This document shows positions 25,726 to 42,485 of a stretch of 43,175 nt of DNA, piece by piece (positions within the stretch are counted from its first letter, which is position 1; every line of letters begins with the position of its first letter). The notes under the pieces are model-generated. The model worked only from the letters and a program-made list of their open reading frames with translations. It was not told where the DNA came from and did no database searches. The translations under genes were made by a program, and so were the position numbers. This DNA comes from Phallusia fumigata (lineage: Eukaryota > Chordata > Ascidiacea > Phlebobranchia > Ascidiidae), in NCBI GenBank assembly GCA_008931825.1, contig QXVZ01018626.1:1-43175 (forward strand). Reading direction: 5' to 3'.

Positions 25726-25787
25726 GTAAGCTTTCCTGATTTTTACTTGCAAAAACTGTAAAACACATGTAGTACAGCAACAACGTT

Positions 25788-25793
25788 TTTATT
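25788..25793 (-). terminator. Poly(A) signal of trypsin T1
   Basis: AATAAA on the - strand, 49 nt after the stop codon, embedded in a block conserved in all five trypsin 3' ends. Confidence 0.75.
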
Positions 25794-25841
25794 GCGGTAT
25801 TAGTTTGGCGCTTATTAGGTCAAACTCACAACCAACAACGT

Positions 25842-28087
<2,246 letters not shown>

Positions 28088-28152
28088 TCTGCTAGAGCTT
28101 TCGTAGTTGTCTTTCCTGTTGAGAAATGATACGAATAAAAAATTCAGCGTCA

Positions 28153-28304
28153 TATTTATACATCTTGACCATTTAACAGCTGCGTGTTTCCCATCAAGTA
28201 TCTTCGGACTAGAATAGACCTGCAGCTGCATATTTTCCAACACGTAGGTCCGCCGTCCGTCGTCAGGTGCTAAATATAATTTACCAACTGCAAAGTTTTC
28301 CCAC
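28153..28304 (-). promoter_or_regulatory. T1 promoter: TATA box and PTF1-like composite site
   Basis: TATAAATA lies at 28160-28153, 66 nt before the start codon. Upstream, on the + strand, E-box CAACTG (28285-28290) is followed after five bases by TTTTCCCAC (28296-28304). The second box contains the RBPJ core. The spacing between the E-box and TATA (125 bp) is essentially the same as in T2-T4. Confidence 0.6.
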
Positions 28305-29940
28305 ACTCGTTAAGTGACTGGACGTTTCGCTGTATGAGCTGTCTCGAGAATTCTTTTCTGAGCTAATGTGTGAAAACATTATCACGGTTTCATAGATCAC
28401 TTTCTATTAATCTTGATTATACATAACACTATATGTTTAACTAAATACCAATTCGAATCGAATAGCTGTTATGAGTAGACGTTATTACTGTTGCTAAGCT
28501 TACTCTGCTCAAGCTAAATTTCCACACATAACCTAAGTTTTTTTGATTACCACCGTGTTGGGTCGACTGAATCGGAAAAGAGAATAATTGAATCAGAAAT
28601 AGAACGACACAAGACGTAAAAAACACCAGCTTAATTTAACTCAAAATTCTTTTTTTCGTGCCATTTTGGAAGGCTGCTAGAGCACAAGATTTGCATCACG
28701 GGAAAGCTTCGCGAAGCTTCCATTTCGGGAATTGTTAGGAGCAATGTTTACATTATCAAACAATATCGGACAAATTCAACCGCCAAGACTGTAGTTAAAA
28801 GTTGATGCAAAGTGCACAATCATTTTGTGCTGTATTCATTGCAATTTTGAAACCAGGTTTTCGTGATAATCCCAGACACAAGCGCAAGCTTAGTAACGTT
28901 ATGAACACGTAACTTTTTTACGACCCGCAGTACTAAATAGGTTTTGTATGTAGACTTGTGTCCAATACACCCTTTTAAACGTTTACTGCAAGCTTTAATA
29001 TAAGACAGAATCTACCGTCGCTGCGGACTTGATGGAGACGCCAGTACGACATTTTTACTTGGATTCGGCGACTATCAGGTTCGAAAGGAGGTGGGCAGAA
29101 GGGACTGATGCTCATTCTCCTTCGCTGGTCCCCTGACCGCGCATAGCGTCACACTGAGGTATGTAAATAACACGGGCAGCAAACAATTAAACCACTTTGC
29201 TCACTTGGTCAAATTTGGGTTATTACAGCATTTTTTCTCAGTTCACGTCACTGTGGCGGTTACTATAAAATTAAGCTCTTAAAATACAATGCTAATTGCT
29301 AACGCTTAGTATAGATGTGGATAGCGTTCAACCGCTGATTGTGGAGCACTGCCATTTTTTACCGCCAATTTTGATACTAGGTGTGACGCACATTTACTCA
29401 CTGTGCATTCATGTTTTGTGACGTCATAACCCAATGCTTATTTTTGAAAGGTTGCCCATGGCCTGGCGTCAGTAAAGGTTAGGTTAGTTTCTGCTGACAG
29501 TCAGGATTGTGTTGTCAATTTGTCAGTGAGCAGCTTTTGATGAATGAATTTATTTTTACTTAAGTTCAGCTGTTTTTGTGAGCTTATTTAAGAATCAGAT
29601 GAGGCGACGAATTTTGAAATTGATGTCGTGGATGAAAAAAGTTGCGGAGCATAGTTTGGGTAATGTCTGTCTCTACAATGTAATTTCACATGAAGGCAGC
29701 CCTGAATTGCGTAAACTTTCGTTACAGAGAGCCTTTCAAGTTTCAATCACTCATTTGACACATTGTTGGTGCGCAAGGTAAGCTATCTTAACGGGCATAA
29801 AGGGCGACTTAATTGCCTGAACAGCATCTGTTTTTAGGCTCACAGCACAGGAAGACATCATCTAGCTGTTCATGCTGATCTGAGGAAGCCTTTCTGGTTT
29901 TTACTTGCAAAACAGTAAAAGTCATGTAGTACAGCAATAA
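28305..29940. other. Spacer between T1 and T2
   Basis: No gene found. The right part (from about 29.15 kb) has short stretches resembling other spacers of the array, such as AAATAACACGGGC near 29167 and again near 40184. A + strand frame at 29578-29781 has no recognisable content. Confidence 0.4.
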
Positions 29941-29944
29941 CTAT

Positions 29945-29950
29945 TTTATT
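29945..29950 (-). terminator. Poly(A) signal of trypsin T2
   Basis: AATAAA on the - strand, 49 nt after the T2 stop codon. Confidence 0.75.
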
Positions 29951-29998
29951 GCGGTGTCAGTTTGGCGCTCATTGAGTCAAACTCACAACCAACGACGT

Positions 29999-31988
<1,990 letters not shown>

Positions 31989-32061
31989 TCTGCTAGAGTT
32001 TTCGTAACTGTCGTTTCTGTTAAGAATCGATACGATTGGAAATCCATTATAACTCTGTCCG

Positions 32062-32213
32062 TATTTATGCGTTTCGTAAGGCGAACATCTGCAGGTTTCC
32101 CATCAACCTCGTTAATGGCAGGTTCGCAGATCAAGTATGTTTCTGTGTATTTTTCAACACGCAAGTGCAACGTCAGGTACCAAATGTAATTCACCAACTG
32201 CCAAGTTTCCCAC
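32062..32213 (-). promoter_or_regulatory. T2 promoter: TATA-like box and PTF1-like composite site
   Basis: CATAAATA at 32069-32062 is about 75 nt before the start codon. On the + strand CAACTG (32195-32200) is followed after five bases by TTTCCCAC (32206-32213), whose complement GTGGGAAA is the RBPJ consensus. Confidence 0.6.
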
Positions 32214-32367
32214 CACCATTAACCTTCAACGTCACCAGATGTGTCGTTGTGTAAAATAAACTCAGACACTAACCAAAGCGTTTAGGCTGATACAACAATC
32301 CGAAAGTAAATACACTGTCGGCACGCAAGCTGCTTGTTGATGCAACGCTAAGTAACTTAATTTACGA

Positions 32368-32910
32368 GTTCATGGTCCAGAAATGTTTAATCGATCGCAT
32401 GTCTGCACTAAAAGTTTCTGCAATTTAAGTGTCAGATTAACCAGTTTCATTTAGTACAAACATGGGCGCCGGCAGAAAATTTTCCAAGAGAGGGAAATCT
32501 TAATACTTTTTCATTCATGAGATGTTTTTCAGCACGTTTGCAAATAATGATGTACAATTTTTAGGATTCCAGGAGGAGTCAAGTGCCCCCTCTTGATCCC
32601 AGGTGCCGACGCCTACAAGTAGCCTACAAACCTCCACCACAAAAACCATAAAAATTTTTGCCATAAATTTAAAGCTGGCACGTTCAAAGGGACCATGTTC
32701 TGAGGTTATTGAGGATTTGAGTCCAAACGTCCGTATGGTGTAATTCGCCGAGTTTCCAGGTTGAAATAGGGGGGTAGAGTCAATGACCACAAAATGGCCC
32801 CCAAGAGGCAAAACGACTGTTTTTGAAGAAAAGGGGCAAAAGAAGTATCGAGCCCCTCAAACATTTGGGCCTAAGTTTCCGTAAAGCATTTGGCTTCCTG
32901 GTACGTGAAG
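32368..32910. repeat. Repeated spacer block, copy 1 (T2-T3 spacer)
   Basis: This non-coding block begins near GAGTTCATGGTCC and runs through motifs such as GTCCAAACGTCCGTAT, ATGACCACAAAA and GAGGCAAAAC. It recurs at about 36055-36450 and 39645-40110. It is interrupted here by an unrelated insert (about 32463-32617) with ends GGGCGCCGGCA and the complement of GGCGTCGGCACC. Confidence 0.65.
32463..32617. mobile_element. Possible short inverted-terminus element
   Basis: The left end GGGCGCCGGCAGAAAATTTT and right end GGTGCCGACGCC are near-complementary. A related stretch with GGGCGCGGCAGAAAATTTT and GGGGAAATCTTAAT occurs at about 36748-36890 in the next spacer. The block copies at 36.1 and 39.7 kb lack the insert at the corresponding point. 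No target duplication was worked out. Confidence 0.4.
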
Positions 32911-33940
32911 ACAAAATAATGTAGGCTATTATATAGTAACACTTTATTTCGCATTTTCGGTTAGGTTATCAAAATGTATTATTTTACTGCTACATCCCTT
33001 AAGACAGAACCATCATCGTCACTGTATAGTCTAGAGTAGACTGTGAAAGTTAACCAAACAAGACAAATGTATTATACCTATTGAAGGTATTTTTGTCTCC
33101 CTACCTATTGAAGGTATTTTTATTAAATCACAGGTCACTTGACAATTTACTGATCCAACACAACAATAGCATTTTATGCATCTTCTTACGGGCAGTAATT
33201 CCCAACTAAGGGATTGTAGTAATTAGGGCGTTTATGTTAAGGTCACGACCTGTGTGCAGCGGGACGATGCTAGATGTGTCGTAGTGTAACTGTAATTCAA
33301 CAAACAAATTAAAACAAGAACATTTTGTCTTTGTTGCAACGGTTGTGCAATTAATTCATTCAAATCCAGTCCATTTGACTGTGTAGTTATGCTATGTGAC
33401 ATCATAATAAAATGATGAAGTTTGAAAGGTTACCGCCTATGCTGCTACTGGCATATGTTTTCTGATGCTTACAGTCAATATTGTGTTGTCAGTGCGCAGG
33501 CCTTGATATATTTGCTACTGTTTTGTTTACGTTCAGATGTTTAGTTTTGGAGCTTATCATTGTGGAAATGAGGTGTTCCGCCGATGTCGCCACAAGTTGG
33601 TAAGTGGAAAAAAGTTGGGGGGCATTGGTTCATCTAAACGTGTGTCTACATGAAGACCCTGCACGTATCCCGTTATGAAGGAGCCTATCTACTGCAAGCC
33701 CGTAAAATAAACCAGTATACTTAAGTCTAACATACTGCAGTGTTTCGCAATATTTTAAATGATATAAATTTTAAAGGTTGTACGCGGTCGTATAAATTTC
33801 ATGAAGGCGACTTAATTGCTTAAAATGTTGGTGTTTGTCGAGTGAAAGCACATGTAGACATCAGCTCGCCGTTCCTGCTGATCTGTGTAAGCTTTCCTGG
33901 TTTTCATTTGCAAAACAGTAAATTACATGTAGTACAGCAA
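32911..33940. other. Rest of T2-T3 spacer
   Basis: No gene found. It contains a local direct repeat of TATTGAAGGTATTTTT near 33078 and 33106. The right part is homologous to the 3' flanks of the other trypsin genes, including TAAGCTTTCCTG near 33887. Confidence 0.4.
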
Positions 33941-33946
33941 TAACTT

Positions 33947-33952
33947 TTTATT
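33947..33952 (-). terminator. Poly(A) signal of trypsin T3
   Basis: AATAAA on the - strand, 32 nt after the shifted T3 stop codon, in the same conserved block as the other copies. Confidence 0.75.
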
Positions 33953-33983
33953 GCAGTATCAGTTTGGCGCTCGTTGCGTCAAA

Positions 33984-35695
33984 TCAACAATCACTGGCGC
34001 TGACGTATTGTTTGATCCAGTCAATGTAATGGCTGACACGAGTGTAGACGCCTGGATAGTCAGGGTAGGCGCAACCAATTCCCCAAGAAACGACTCCGTG
34101 CAGTTTGCCACCGCAGTTAACTGGGCCACCAGAGTCTCCCTGCAAAAATGCAATGTTAAGCGTTTGTTGGCATTACCAATGGTAATTGTGCAGCGTTTTG
34201 TGGAAATTTTACCTGGCAGGAGTCTTTGCCTCCAGTTCCGAGCAATCCCAAGCACATCATACCGTCTGTGATGTCTCCATCGTATGCGGAATTACAGTCG
34301 GCGTTACTGATAACTGGAACAGTGACTCCATATGGTGTATCAGGGTAGTTGCCTGCAAACATAGGTTAGCGGAAGCCAATTTTTTTAAAACCCATCAATC
34401 GAATATTTGGTGTAGTAGGTCATGCCTGTTACAGTACAACGTACGCGGCCTCGTTTTCCTAAAATTTAGTTTTAGGCCTTTCGTGTACTATCCCATCACA
34501 TTAAAACATTTGTTTAAAACAGGGATACGCTAATAGTTGATCTTGAGATTTTGTGTGGTAAAAAATTCCCTGTTTTGATTCGATTTTTAAACAGCTTGCC
34601 AATAATCAGGAGAAATGACCGTTGGCATCACCATACAATCCAGTGCAATAGAGAATACAGTAACAAAGCACCATTCAGAGTTTGTCGTACATTTAAGTTG
34701 CTTTTATACTTGTCCATTATGTTCCAAAATAGCGGATTTTTTCCCGCTGTCGAGTTTCTACCCACAGCCAGGAAACAAAATAAATGAAACTTACTTCCAA
34801 CAATTGCTGTGTTGCCCCATCCATACACATTGCAGTTAGAGCCGACTGCTGGGTCAACGTTTGCTGCTGGAAGGCTGGCAAACTGGACATTCGAATTCGT
34901 GCTAATGCAAGACTAAAAAATTAGACGTACTTAGAAATGAGACAGATAACAGGAAAACTTAAATAGTTTTGTATTGCACCCAATTATCAAATGGTTAAGT
35001 TCAGGTCTAAATCGTCAACAAATTTCCAAACGATTATTTAAGATACGAAAACCGACCTTATGATTATATAAGCAAAATCCAAATCAACATTCTCGTGACT
35101 TACTGAAAGTTGAAGCAGCATAATGTCGTTCTCGAGGGTGTTGCTGCTGTACTCTGGGTGAGGAATGGTTCTGGTGACACCGTAAACTTGTTCGGTTCCG
35201 TCGTTCCTTGAAAGGCTGTGGTCTCCGGCAGTAACCGTAAGAGAGTTGGCACTACAAATTGATTGCAACAGCAAACATTATTTTGGAGTTATAAAGCAGG
35301 AGCGTTTTTGGTGCCTCTCTAGTAAAGTGTTTGGAAGGTAAACAAATCAATGCCGCGGTAATAAAGATACTTACAAACGGAAAAATCACAAAGTCGAAAG
35401 AGGCAATTATAAAGGCCATGACGTATACACTTTATGTAACTTACTTGGTGTTGCAGTGAGCAGCGCTCAAAGCATAGTTGGAGCCAATGAGAGCTCCACC
35501 GCACATCAAACTTCCATATCGCTTTAGGTTTGCAAGGTATGGAACCTGGTTTGGACTCAGTTCGGTGCCTCCGATGATTCTATCAGCAGCTGTAAACGAT
35601 GTAGAGGTAGAATTTTGAACAGAAATATACTGAAACTTGTAACTGCCAAACATACCTGCTGATGCAACGAGAAGGGCCAAGATGAAGAACTTCAT
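33984..35695 (-). CDS. Trypsin T3, serine protease with extended C-terminus and two extra cysteines
   Basis: Exons in order: 35695-35656, 35589-35445, 35251-35104, 34912-34795, 34352-34213, 34139-33984; 248 aa. Signal peptide, AADR propeptide and IIGG start are as in T2, and His58, Asp104, Ser200 and S1 Asp194 are intact. Two features set it apart. Exon 4 starts SCIS where T1, T2 and T4 have SSVS or SSIS, adding Cys113. The usual stop after QYV is altered by local changes, so the frame continues with SASDC to TGA at 33986-33984 and ends in Cys248. The other eight cysteines are unchanged, so the two new ones could pair. Exon 6 otherwise closely matches T4 (VNCGGKLHG). Confidence 0.93.
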
Positions 35696-35768
35696 TCTGC
35701 TAGAGTTTTCGTAGTTATCGTTTCTGTTAAGAATCGATACAAATGAAAATCCAGTGAACTTCTGTCCG

Positions 35769-35920
35769 TATTTATGCGTTTTGTCAAGCGAACATCTGTA
35801 AGTTTCCCATCAGCCTCGTTATTGACAAGTTCGCAAAACAAGTATGCTTCTGTGTATTTTTCAACACGCAAGTGCAACGTCAAGTACCCATTGTAATTCA
35901 CCAACTGCCAAGTTTCCCAC
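35769..35920 (-). promoter_or_regulatory. T3 promoter: TATA-like box and PTF1-like composite site
   Basis: CATAAATA at 35776-35769. On the + strand CAACTG (35902-35907) and, five bases on, TTTCCCAC (35913-35920). The distance from E-box to TATA-like box is 126 bp. Confidence 0.6.
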
Positions 35921-36054
35921 CACCATTAATCTTCAACGTCAACATGTGTCGTTGTGTAAAATAAACTCAGACACTACCCAAAGCCTTTAGGATGACATTG
36001 TGTCAAACATAAAAACATTATACCACGGTTGGTACATGCGAGCTGCGTAATTTA

Positions 36055-36450
36055 CGAGTTCATGGTCCAGAAATGTTTAATCAATTTAAACTATTGCATG
36101 TCCGCACAAAAAGTTTCTGCAATTAAAGTGTCAGATTAAACAGTCCCATTTATACAAACCTCAACCACTCGCAAAAAAAATGTGGGATGAATATAAAAAT
36201 GGCACGTTCAAAGGGACCCCTTTGTTCTGAGATTGTTGAGGATTTGAGTCCCAACGGCTGTGCTGTTTTTACTCGAATTTGGCGAGTTTCAGAGCTGAAA
36301 TAGGGGTTAGAGCAAATGACCACAAAATGGCCCCCGAGAGGCAAAACAACGGGTTTTGAAGAAAAGGGGCAAAATAAGTAGAGCCTCTCAAAAATTTTTG
36401 CCTAAATTTCCCCAAACGTGGCTTCCTGGCCAATGACACTGGGTTACGTG
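36055..36450. repeat. Repeated spacer block, copy 2 (T3-T4 spacer)
   Basis: The same block as in the T2-T3 spacer, beginning GAGTTCATGGTCCAG and including ATGACCACAAAATGG and GGCAAAAC. No coding pattern is shared between copies. Confidence 0.65.
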
Positions 36451-37180
36451 AAGATATTCGCGTGTGGCCTTACCATGCAAAGCGTCACGCACACAGTAAG
36501 TAACACTGGCGGCGGTTTCCGAACAAAACAGCACTTGGCGCCTATTCATTTTTACCGTTATTTTAGGTTAGGTAATGAAAATGTGTTATTTTACTGCCTC
36601 ATCCCCTGACACAGAACCATCTAGGTGTGTCAAAGTGTAACAGCAACTTACCAAATAAAAAAACAAAAACATTTTGTCCTTGTTGCAACAGTTGGGCAAT
36701 TCGCTTGTTTAAACCTATCGCTGACAATCAACTTTGTGTCTGTCAGCAAGGGCGCGGCAGAAAATTTTCCAGGTGGGGGAAATCTTAATGCATACATACT
36801 TTTTCATTTAGCTTTTTTGAAAGAACCATTGTATAAGTACATTTTTCAGAATGTCATTTGGGGGTGAAGTGTCCCCACTTACCCCTACGAGATAGCGTTC
36901 ATGTCTGTTAGTGGGCAGTCTTTGATGAATGTGCTTATCTAGTGGTTCGTATCAATTTATAGATGTTTGTTTTTGTGAGCTTACTCATTCATTTGTGGTG
37001 CTTTGGATCTTTTCACATGATGTAAAGGTTGTTCACGGTCGTATATTTCTTTATAAAGGCAACAGAGTTGTTTAAAATAGGCTGGTTTGGGGCTGAAAGC
37101 GCAGGAAGACATTTTATTCTGGTTTGAACAAGCTTTCCAGGTTTTGATTTGCATAACAGTAAAACACATGTGGTACAGCA
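36451..37180. other. Rest of T3-T4 spacer
   Basis: No gene found. It contains the second copy of the GGCAGAAAATTTTCC element (about 36748-36890) and the conserved 3' flank of the trypsin unit. Confidence 0.4.
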
Positions 37181-37188
37181 ACAACTTT

Positions 37189-37194
37189 TTTATT
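37189..37194 (-). terminator. Poly(A) signal of trypsin T4
   Basis: AATAAA on the - strand, 49 nt after the T4 stop codon. Confidence 0.75.
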
Positions 37195-37242
37195 GCGGTA
37201 TTAGTTTGGCGCTCATTAGGTCAAACTCACAACCAACGACGT

Positions 37243-38726
<1,484 letters not shown>

Positions 38727-38799
38727 TCTGCTAGAGTTTTCGTAGTTGTCTTTTCTGTTAAGAATCGATACGAATGAAAATCCATTGAACTTCTGTCCG

Positions 38800-38952
38800 T
38801 ATTTATGCCTTTTCGCAAAGTGAACATCTGTAGGCTTCCCATTATCTACGTTAATGGCAAGTTTTCGGAAAGGGTCTACTTCTGTGTGTTTTTCAACACG
38901 TAGGTGCAGCGTCAGGTACCAAATATAATCCACCAACTGCCAAGTTTCCCAC
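38800..38952 (-). promoter_or_regulatory. T4 promoter: TATA-like box and PTF1-like composite site
   Basis: CATAAATA at 38807-38800. On the + strand CAACTG (38934-38939) and, five bases on, TTTCCCAC (38945-38952). The spacing to the TATA-like box is 127 bp. Confidence 0.6.
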
Positions 38953-39644
38953 CGCCATTAACCTTCGGCATTTGACGTAGGCTTGGATGTGAGGACTAAT
39001 TCTGGGGGCAGAAGGGACAAATGCTCAGAAAATGATGCTTTTTAGGCAAAGAGGTAAGTTTTTTCCTGGAAGTCCGATCCGGCATCTATCAAGTGACGCC
39101 GTTTTATCAAAGTTTTCTACACAAAACAAGTCCAGTATCTTTGTTGCAACATTGGTTTGTATCCAGCCGTTATATTCTGTACAACCACAGTTACACCTGT
39201 CCACTAGAGGGCTCTAGGTCAATCGGGTGGTGGGGATAAGTTTGAACAAAACTGACGTTTTGCCAAATTGACCATAATAAAATAAATTTACAAAGCGCAC
39301 CATGGAACATTATTGTGTCGTGAAAAGTTTATAGTGGTGCGATAAAGAGGGAAGGTGACATTTCGTTACTTCTCGACATTTAGATGCTTGCGAGATATTG
39401 ATTGAAAAGTCAAATGCTATATTGACAGGGCTTCGAAAATTGTCAGGCACAATTATTATAAGTTGCGTCATCCCAAAAGTAAACCCTCGCCTTGTTTACC
39501 CCCGCTGTCTAGGAACAAGTTGCTGGGAAAATTACCAGATGTGTGTTGCTTAAAATAAACTCAGACACGACCCCGAGCAAGTAGGCGTAAATTGCCAATA
39601 ACAAACACACATTATGCCACGTTTGGCACGCCGAGTGAGTTACG

Positions 39645-40110
39645 AGTTCATATTTCAATAATGTTTAATCAATTTAAACTATTGCATGTCTGCACTAAAA
39701 GTTTCTGTAATTAAGGTGTCAGATTAAACAGTAACATTGGTATGAACCTTTTGACCACTAACAAAAGTCATTATAATTTGGCATAAATTTTAAACTGGCA
39801 CGCTGCGTTCAGAGGGTTACCGATCCCTGTTCTGAGGTTGTTAGGGAATTAAGTCCAAACGTCCGTATTGGTGTTTTTACTCGAATTTGGCGAGTTTTAG
39901 GACTGAAATAGGGGGTAGATCAAATGACCACAAAAGGGCTCCCGAGAGGCAAAACGACTATTTTGAAAAAAACGGGGCAAAAAAATATTTCAGCTGATGT
40001 TGTTAAAAAAACAATTCGTGTAAGGATAGATCGAGCTCCTCAAACATCTTGGCCTAAGTTTTCTCAAAAAATTTGGCTTTCTGGCCAATCACACTGGATT
40101 ACGTGAAGGC
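39645..40110. repeat. Repeated spacer block, copy 3 (T4-T5 spacer)
   Basis: It aligns with the blocks at 32.4 and 36.1 kb from GAGTTCATATTTC through ATGACCACAAAAGGG and GAGGCAAAACGAC. It supports duplication of gene and spacer as one unit. Confidence 0.65.
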
Positions 40111-40509
40111 AAGATAATGTATCTGTAACATTTTCTATCGCGTCTCCCCCTGACCACGCAAGGCGCCACACAGAACTATGAAAATAACACGGGCGGAATT
40201 TTCCGAACAAACCGCTTAATTCGTTCGGTCAAATTCCGATCAGTCTCGCTTTTTTGCTGCAAGAAAAACGAAAGTCTAACTCAACAACAACAACAACAAC
40301 GCAGTAAAATCCAACAAATATTAAACTTAACCAACCGTTTTACCACAGATTTTAAATGCAAAGTTGAACCGGTTTTAGACACTAAACAAAGGTTACGCAG
40401 TTTGGATTTGATACAAACAACTCCACATGTTGAAACTCGTACTTATCAGCAATGCAAAGAGGAAGTGCTAAATCAACTTCGTACATGGTGTGGCTTTTTG
40501 TTTGGTTTT

Positions 40510-40625
40510 TTTTCACGGGGTTCGAACCCGGGACGATCCCGAGAACGAATCCCGATCAGGTTTTTTATGTCTGTATATGGGTCGAGCGTCTCAGTCCATT
40601 CGACCAAGCGCTCGCCCTTTCGTTT
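40510..40625 (-). mobile_element. tRNA-derived SINE copy 2
   Basis: On the - strand, A box TGGTCGAATGG (40606-40596) and B box GGTTCGAACCC (40528-40518), with the same in-between layout as the copy at 26.8 kb, including CGCTCGACC and ATCGGGATT. Ends are approximate. Confidence 0.68.
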
Positions 40626-42431
40626 GGGCAGCAAACAACAGTTTACTTTTACGACATCTAGCGGCCCAACCTTACCTCTTAAATGTTGTAAAATAGTAAT
40701 TTTGATTTTATAACTTAAAACCTGTTTGTGTACCATTTGTTTCGTGTTTTATCATCATATCTGTCTTCTATTCCTTGTCAAAAATATACTGGCCCAAATA
40801 GTTCTTAAAAGCTTTATTTATCAAACGTTTCGGCATAAACTGTTTTCATGGATAAATAAACATCCCAATTCATAACATTTTATTTCTATTTGTGTCAAAC
40901 AAAGATGTTATCACCCTGGATTACTTCGGGTTTTAACCGGTTGGTTTCTATCGAAATTGCTTTTACCGCCATTTTTTCCTCAGCTTCACCGTCACAATAG
41001 AGGTTACTACGGAATCAAGGATAATAAAATGTTAAATACGATACAAATGCTTACTATTAATGTGGCCGTTGTGCATCTGTTGTGAATAATTTTTTGAATT
41101 TCAACAGACTTAAAATTTTGATTTGTATCATTTTGGTTGGGCGCCTAACATTTTAAACGACATTTTCAGTGAGTTAATATTTTTTGCTGCTTCATACTCT
41201 CAGCCAGAAACATCATCGTGACTGTATATTTTACAGTAAACTGTGGAGGTTGACAAATCAAGACAAATTTGTCGTGGAGTAAAAGCTTGCTTGGGTCGTG
41301 TACTTATGTACATTTGGCTCCTTACTAATTGGTGATTTCTTCAACAAAAAAGGTTGTTTGTCGATTTTGTTGAACCAACACTATAATAACATTGTATAAT
41401 CTTTCTTACGGACAGTAATTTTCATCTATATTTGCAGCCAGTCGAAAATTTTAAGGGGAACCAAGTATTCTAACTTAATGTAATACTTAGGGATTTTGCT
41501 GGTATAGTAGCGTAATTCAATGTACAATGTCGAAATTTGGGAGGAGCCATGGCCCCTTTCGCCCCCCATGGCTATTTCTCTGCTATGCAATCAGTTTGCT
41601 GAAGGACGATGGTAGGTGTGTTACAGTGTGTAACTTAACAAACTTAAAGAAAACATTTTATCCTTGGTAAATTTGTACGTTATACAACGCTTTGGCAATT
41701 TACAAACTCCATCTACTAGTTATCATAAAATATTTATTTTGAAAGACTGCCCGTGTCCCTGCTGGCATCAATAAAGGTTGGTTTCTGATGCTGGCAGTCA
41801 GTATTGCGATGTCAGTGAGCAACCTTTGATAAATGTGCTAGTGTTTGAGTTCAGCTGTTTTTTTCTTAGTTTCTTCACAATTTTGTGGAGCCGGAAACAT
41901 GTATATTAAAGTATCTTTAATGGAGGCGGTGCATTGATAAAAACTGTTTGGCTGGATAAAAAGCATGTTAAAACAAGGAACAAAAATTTATATCTAAATC
42001 CGCTTTTAGGCACAAGTAAATGGACAACTGTCGTACAAATCTCATTTCTCTACAATAAGTAATTGTTAAAAAAACAACTTGGACTCAATGGCGGTCGTTA
42101 CTAAAATAAAGTCCGTAACGCGGTCACCAATAGCAAAAAGGTTGTACATCTTGGACCTTAGGTCTGTCCTACAAACACAACCCTATATTGCGTAATATCC
42201 GTTATGGAGGAACCTATCATGTTTCAATCAATTATTCTGATGTCGTCAAACGAGCCCGTAAATACCTGAGTGCACATAAGTCTGACATTTTTGTAGTGTT
42301 TTGCATTGAAGACAACTGTTTTTCGGCTGACAGCTCAAGTAGACATTGACTTGCTGTTCATGCTGATCTAAGTAAGCCTTTTCGGTTTAACTTTCGTAAC
42401 AACAAAATGCATGTAGTACAGCAATAATTAT

Positions 42432-42437
42432 TTTATT
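42432..42437 (-). terminator. Poly(A) signal of trypsin T5
   Basis: AATAAA on the - strand, 49 nt after the T5 stop codon. Confidence 0.75.
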
Positions 42438-42485
42438 GCGGTGTCAGTTTGGCGCTCATTGAGTCAAACTCACAACCAAAGACGT

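Larger units (their letters stand above)
38953..42425. other. T4-T5 spacer, longest in the array, no gene found
   Basis: About 3.5 kb without a recognisable exon. It includes the third spacer block (39645-40110), a SINE copy (about 40510-40625), a short (AAC)n run near 40283, and homology to other trypsin 3' flanks near the right end. The extra length relative to other spacers is partly explained by the SINE. Confidence 0.5.
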
